DNA from: Thozetella sp. PMI_491
Lineage: Eukaryota; Ascomycota; Sordariomycetes; Chaetosphaeriales; Chaetosphaeriaceae
Length of the DNA stretch: 64,000 nt
Assembly: GCA_021432635.1 (NCBI GenBank)
Contig: MU270015.1
Span: forward strand, 9,211-73,210
Direction: 5' to 3'
Shown here: one piece after another, positions 59,251-64,000 of the stretch
Layout: the number at the start of each line of letters is the position of its first letter
Position numbering within the stretch: the first letter of the stretch is position 1
Translations under genes and position numbers: made by a program
The notes under the pieces: model-generated
What the model was told of the DNA's origin: nothing
Databases searched by the model: none
Seen by the model: only the letters and a program-made list of their open reading frames with translations

Positions 59251-60165
59251 TTCTATACTACGACTCAACCGTGCTGCAACACGGTTCTCTGGTGTGCCTG
59301 GAGGGTTGGATGCCGTACGAGATTAGCGAGCGGTGGCTGACCTGGAGGGTTCCGGAGGCAAGAGGTGGAAGGGGGATGGGGTTGACGTTGGTATATATGT
59401 AGACATATGCACACACCTGGGATGTTCGGAGCTTGAGTGCCTGGTAGCCGGGTCGCCTCCCGATCGAGAGACCGAGCTGACTGCGGGGCTCATAGGTATC
59501 TTCTCCTCTCTCTCCGTGAACACGTTCCGGGAGGGAGCATCACCAATTCGAGGGTGAAATGTTTATTTTCCGACAGTAGCGCCGGACCGTCAGGAGCCCT
59601 GTTCAAGCTCTCTGTGTATGCAATGGCCAATAGCACCCAATCGTTTGAGAACGTGTTATGTTAACGCCGAGAAGCTGATATGGGGCGTGGTCAATTGACC
59701 AACTGGCCTGCCCCACCCTAGCCTAGTATTACTACGTGCCTACATACATACCTAGTCATATTATAGAATCGTACATAGTATGTACGAGGCTGGACCTGAC
59801 CTGGGAACCTCACCCTTGCTGCTTGGTCAGTGGCGCCCGACAGTGGCTGACACTACTCGTCTGCGGTAGAGCTCCGGGTAGAGCCGCAAGGCCTGGCTGC
59901 TGAATCCGACTGGGCTGGCTCGAGGCAGTTCGAGGAACTCGTCGCTGCCGAGCTCTGTACCACATAGCAGATGAATGGCGGAGGAGGCGCTGAGGCACAC
60001 CGGTGAGGGATGGACGCCACGTGCATGATGGACATACCGTGGCTAAGACAGGATATGTACAGATTTACTTTGGATGCTTCCCCGCCAAGTTGTTGACGAA
60101 ATAGCCTCGCGAGGTACAACGACGAAGCTCCGGCAGCAAGGCCGATGTTCCTTTCGGTACCGTTG
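59251..60165. other. Intergenic, no gene supported
   Basis: This 0.9-kb region lies between two - strand genes: the promoter of the histidine phosphatase and the 3' end of the Osh3-like gene. It has a TATATATGTAG run at about 59391-59401 and a TACCTAG-type cluster near 59711-59756. Confidence 0.6.
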
Positions 60166-63100
60166 CTAACCCGCAAATAGATCCTCCACTCCGGCCCATG
60201 TACCCCTGGCCCGCTCTTCCCAGTAGCCGTCCTTCCCTCCCTTGATCCGCCACACCTCGTCACCGTCTGGCCCTGCGTCTACCTTGACAAACCAGCGGGG
60301 GCGGTGCTCTTCACCGCGCTCTTCCATCGCACGCCGCCTCTGCCGCTGTGCTTCCTCCAGCTTCGTCTTCCATACCTCGGCTTCGTCAAGGCGTCCCTTC
60401 TCGGCCAGCCGCTGGTCTGGTCGCAGACGGCTGTCGGTAGGTGGCAGTTTGTCCTTCTCAAGCGGAGTGACCTCGTTAAGCGATGCGGCGAAGACTGTCA
60501 TTCCGTAAGTCGCGGCCGCGTTTGCGACGAGGCCGCCGGGCCGCCAGATTTCGTCGCCGGCCGGCATGCTCCGGAGGCCGCTGGTCCAGGTGCCTGTCAA
60601 AGAGACGCCGGCGTGGGAACCGTCGGGGCCAAATATCTCCACCTGGACGTCCTCGCCGCGGCCCCCGAACATGCCCTTGGAGCGAAACTCAATGGCCGCC
60701 TTGGCGCCGGTCGAGTCGTTGATTACATGCATGGTACCGACCGGCTCCACATACTTCTCGCCCATGACGACATTGCGAAGAAAGACTGTAGCAATGTTCC
60801 ACGAATAGAGCTCGTCGGTCCCATCTGGGAGCCGCAAGCTGACGCGCACCCGTCCCTCCGTTGTTAGTTCTGCAGACTTGCCCCAGAATTTCTGCGTGGG
60901 TGCCGGGGCCTGAGAAAAGGACCACGAGGCGCTGTCAGCCTGCATGGCCAGCCGTACGGGGCGGTGTGATACCTTCTCCACTAGCAGGCGGAACCCGCCG
61001 GGAACCTCGGCTTCAGACCGGACTAGTTCAAACGTCTCGCCAAGCAGCGGGTTGAAGGGCTTTCGAATGGCGCGCTCCTTGGCGCGGCTGTTACTGAATT
61101 GCGAGATAGCGAAGGCGGTGACGTAGAGGAGGCGGCTCTGGGCAACCTTGTGCCGGGCTGCCTGGTCAAGCAGCTGAGCGTACTCGAGCTGTTCCGCGAC
61201 ACGTTGGAGTAGTGAGGTGGGCTCATTCGCCGAGACTGGCATAGTGATGGTGCTCAGATCCTTGCCTACATTTTTGCGCACGAACGCGATGAGACTGGGC
61301 GGCGCGACTGTGGCAGGGGGAATGGTGGTGCGGCGAGCGACGGCATCGTTGATGGGAAGCGGCGCCAGAGATTTGGGCTTCGTTGGGAAGAGGCTACTAA
61401 TCCCTTCGGCGGTGCGTGAGAAGTCTTCTTCATCCTCTACGGAGGAGACTGAGGACGAATCGTGGATGTCCACTTCCTCGGGATCCGACGCAGGAGTCTC
61501 TTCCTCGCTGTGGTGGTTAAGGAGCATCAGCTGTGAGCGGTCCGTGTCGCCAGCCTCTGCGTCGAAGAACTCTTCGGTCGAGGTAGACTCGTAACTGTGA
61601 CGTGAGGTAGCCGAGGTGGGTACCGGCATCCGCCGGCGCTTGCTGGTGAGCAAGAGGTCTGAGAACTCGGTGACGACGGAGTCTAGGTCGCCTAACAAAG
61701 CGGCGCAGTGGTCATGAGCATTTCGCTCCTCGGCTGCCTTGCCGCCCTTGGACCTCCGGTTGGCACCGTTGGAGGTGACGGTGGTGACGGTGCTAGGAGT
61801 GGGCACGGCCAGGGCAGAGGAGATTGCTGGTTGGAAGTTCTGGGGTGTTAGAGGCGAGTTGGCGCTCGACTTGCGCTTCCAGAATGGCCTCTTCTCTTGC
61901 GAGTGCGGGAAGTAGCTGTCTGAATCCTCGGACATAGTTGGAGTGGCGGGCGAGAGGAAAGACGACGAGGGATTGACGTGCTTCTGGGCCGCCATGTCTT
62001 TGACCAGGCGCCGGAGCGCGTCCCTAGTGCCGACGATGCGGCTGACCAGCGCCTCCACTTGCTGCCACTCCCGGTCTTCCTCCTGCTGCGTATTCGGCAC
62101 GTGCGTGACGGCACGGGCGACCCGTGCCGTCTCCGGTGTTGGTTCCGTGGCGAGCGTCTCGAGCCCTCGGGCGATCCGGCTCGCGCGCTCCAACGCGCGG
62201 GCCCACTCGTTGAAATCCTTGGCACTTGGGGCTTTCAGGTGCCATACCTCGGCGCCTGAGTCGATACTGATCTCTCGACGGCTCTCATCGGCGGCAATGG
62301 CGGCAAGGCTCAAAGGGATGGCGCCCCGGAGGGCAGACGAGCTGCGGTCATGGTAGTAAGACAGGGTGCAAGTGGCAAAGTCGAGGGAGAAGAAGCGGCG
62401 GGCATATCCTTGGCCCTTCTTCCTCCTACGCTTGAGCAGCGGGCCGACGTGGTATGATGACGGGGAGCCACCTTCGCTTCGTCCGGCGACGGACAAGGCG
62501 CGACCACCGGCCGGGTGGCTGTGGAGGCTGTCAAGAGATTCGGAGGTCATGGCGGCTAGGCGTGGGCTGTTGTGTTTTCCCAAGCTTGTCTTACTCGTGC
62601 TGGCTGCACCGGGACCGACCTGGAGATTGGGCAAATGGTGCGCTGTCTGCGGTGGCGCACCCGTCGGATAAGTCAGTAGCACAAATGTGGCATTCTTGGA
62701 CGTCTGTTTGGAAAAGGTGTTGTCAAAAACAAGACCGAACATGCCGCCGCTGGTGACGTCGTAGGTACCCATCGACACCTTGTCGGCATCACATTTGCCG
62801 TGCCACTTGACTGGTATAAAGCCTTTCTTGCCTAGCTGCTCCTGCGCGGTGCTGGCGTCTTTTTTGGTGAACCGGCCGGTCTTGTTCTCCGCCGTGGCGT
62901 CGGAGGGGGTCTGAGTGAGGGATGCTGCATCTGGAGTGCTAGGCTGGCTGTCCGGGGTGTGTGAAGTCAGGTTGGTGGCGCCGCTCCCCGGGTGTTTGAC
63001 GATGCCGAAGTTTCTGTAGACGGGTCTCCTGTCAGCACGGGATCGGGGAGAACAGCGGCGGAGGCCCGCCGTCTGGGAGGGGTGAGGGGCTTTACATGGA

Positions 63101-63278
63101 CTTTTTGTGAGGTTGGACGCTCCATGATATAGTGTGGCCTTCATCGACCCTGACCCATCGGATGATGTAGGACTGCAGCCGCAGTTAGCACATGGCAGGC
63201 TCGGACACGACCGGCGAACCGGCGAGTTTGTTGCCGTCTTGCCTTGCTGTGTATCTCCAGCTGCTCGATGCCGGCCAT
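60166..63278 (-). CDS. Osh3-like oxysterol-binding protein (GOLD-PH-FFAT-ORD)
   Basis: Exons 63243-63278, 63096-63172 and 60166-63013 join to 986 aa: MAGIEQLEIHSK, SYIIRWVRVDEGHTISWSV, INFGIVKHPG. The first intron starts GC (GCAAGA...CTAACTGCGGCTGCAG), a GC-AG intron; no GT choice keeps the conserved junction. A GOLD domain spans residues ~1-160 (VKWHGKCDADKV, GMFGLVFDNTFS), and a PH domain ~226-316 (GPLLKRRRKKGQGYARRFFSL). A FFAT motif EEFFDAEA at ~518-525 binds ER VAP proteins. The lipid-exchange ORD spans ~600-950 with KPFNPLLGETFE at 689-700. The ORD fingerprint reads EKVSHRP (717-723) rather than EQVSHHPP, so one lipid-headgroup His is replaced. Osh3 acts at ER-plasma membrane contacts on PI4P. 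Confidence 0.92.
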
Positions 63279-64000
63279 GGTGCCGTGCCACCGCGGGAAC
63301 GGTGTAGGGGGGGCAGGACCGTCACGGAATACACAGAAAGGGAACGAGAACGACGGCGGATAGTCGAGGCGTGCGATAGAAAATGTAGGGACAGGGAGCC
63401 CGATCTAGTTTGCTGGGAGCTGCTGGTAGCTGGATCGAGCGATCTGGCGGGCCGGTCGGAGCAGGCAGCTGATGAAGGGGGGGTTCGACCATGCACGCGA
63501 TTCCGGGGGCGGTGGTCAATGGTCCATCGCAAGAGAGAGTCTGCCGCGTAACCGACGGTGGTTCTTGCGGCCTCGGCGGCCTCTGATTCAACAGGATGGA
63601 GCGGTGGTGAAGACTGGAGAACTAAGAGGAGGAAGAGGCGGAGGGCGAAACCTACCGCAAATCACCCGTGGAATTTGGGTTCGGGCCAGTCAGTGCTGGC
63701 GCTGGTGGGTAATCCTCTGGACACCTTGCCAGCCGCGCGCCACGCTCCCAGTTGATCTAGCTGGGCTGTGTGGGCAAGCGGGCCGGCACTAGTTAGTTAA
63801 TGTGTCAGCCTTGAAGCGGCACTCAAAGACCGCGTCTGACCGGCGACCCTTCCCGCCCCGTTTTAACCAAGGCGCCCTTCACCCACCTTGCAGCGCCCGT
63901 TGGTTCTGCTCGCACCATAGACCCCGAATGAAGGAGAGTGGATGCGTGCGGGGAGATCAATGCGCCAATCTTCGCCCCTGGGAGTCTGTATTAGGACCCT
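63279..64000. other. Promoter region of the Osh3-like gene
   Basis: This 0.72 kb lies upstream of the start codon to the window end. Open frames are short and without domains. No TATA box is clear. Confidence 0.5.

Overview
The window is nuclear DNA of a filamentous ascomycete (Pezizomycotina, most like a Sordariomycete). Short introns (56-175 nt) with CTAAC/CTGAC branch points, two Zn2Cys6 regulators, Atg5, Rrn10 and Osh3-like genes, and a sharp split between an AT-rich, stop-filled block and GC-rich genic DNA all point that way. No species is named. All gene models are hand-spliced from reading-frame continuity and family knowledge; no search was run.

Bases 1-10,601 are a nest of transposons wrecked by C-to-T change typical of repeat-induced point mutation (RIP). 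The outermost element is a hAT DNA transposon: its transposase remnant lies on both sides of a Ty3/gypsy chromovirus, its right terminus is at 10098, and its left terminus should lie just outside base 1. The chromovirus (1280-9663) has two 306-bp LTRs and 5-bp target duplications ATAAG. Two copies of a 498-bp mini-LTR element (8106-8603 and 8997-9494) sit inside it, each with 133-bp terminal repeats and its own 5-bp duplication. A truncated 3' end of a second chromovirus copy (about 10165-10601) closes the block. The mini-element is the most unusual thing here: it has a 13-nt LTR-to-internal complementarity fit for self-priming and a 72-nt tRNA-like segment across its LTR/internal boundary.

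From 10,695 on the DNA is genic but loosely packed. In order: a caspase-like/C2H2 zinc-finger protein (-), a Zn2Cys6 factor (-), a patatin-like protein whose catalytic serine codon reads glycine (-), a HAM1-like lipid-binding-fold protein (+), a MARVEL membrane protein with an 18-nt micro-exon (+), a disordered repeat protein (+), atg5 (+), a large polyQ/polyP Zn2Cys6 factor (-), an Rrn10-like rDNA transcription factor subunit (-) divergent from a CSA/ERCC8-like WD40 repair protein (+), a very long disordered protein with four short leucine-rich motifs (-), a secreted histidine phosphatase (-) and an Osh3-like oxysterol-binding protein with a GC-AG first intron (-). They do not form a cluster or pathway; they are housekeeping, signalling and regulatory genes typical of the fungal core genome. 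Two stretches (39.2-44.8 kb and 52.8-57.9 kb) hold no gene I can support. An assembly gap of 125 N lies at 19886-20010.
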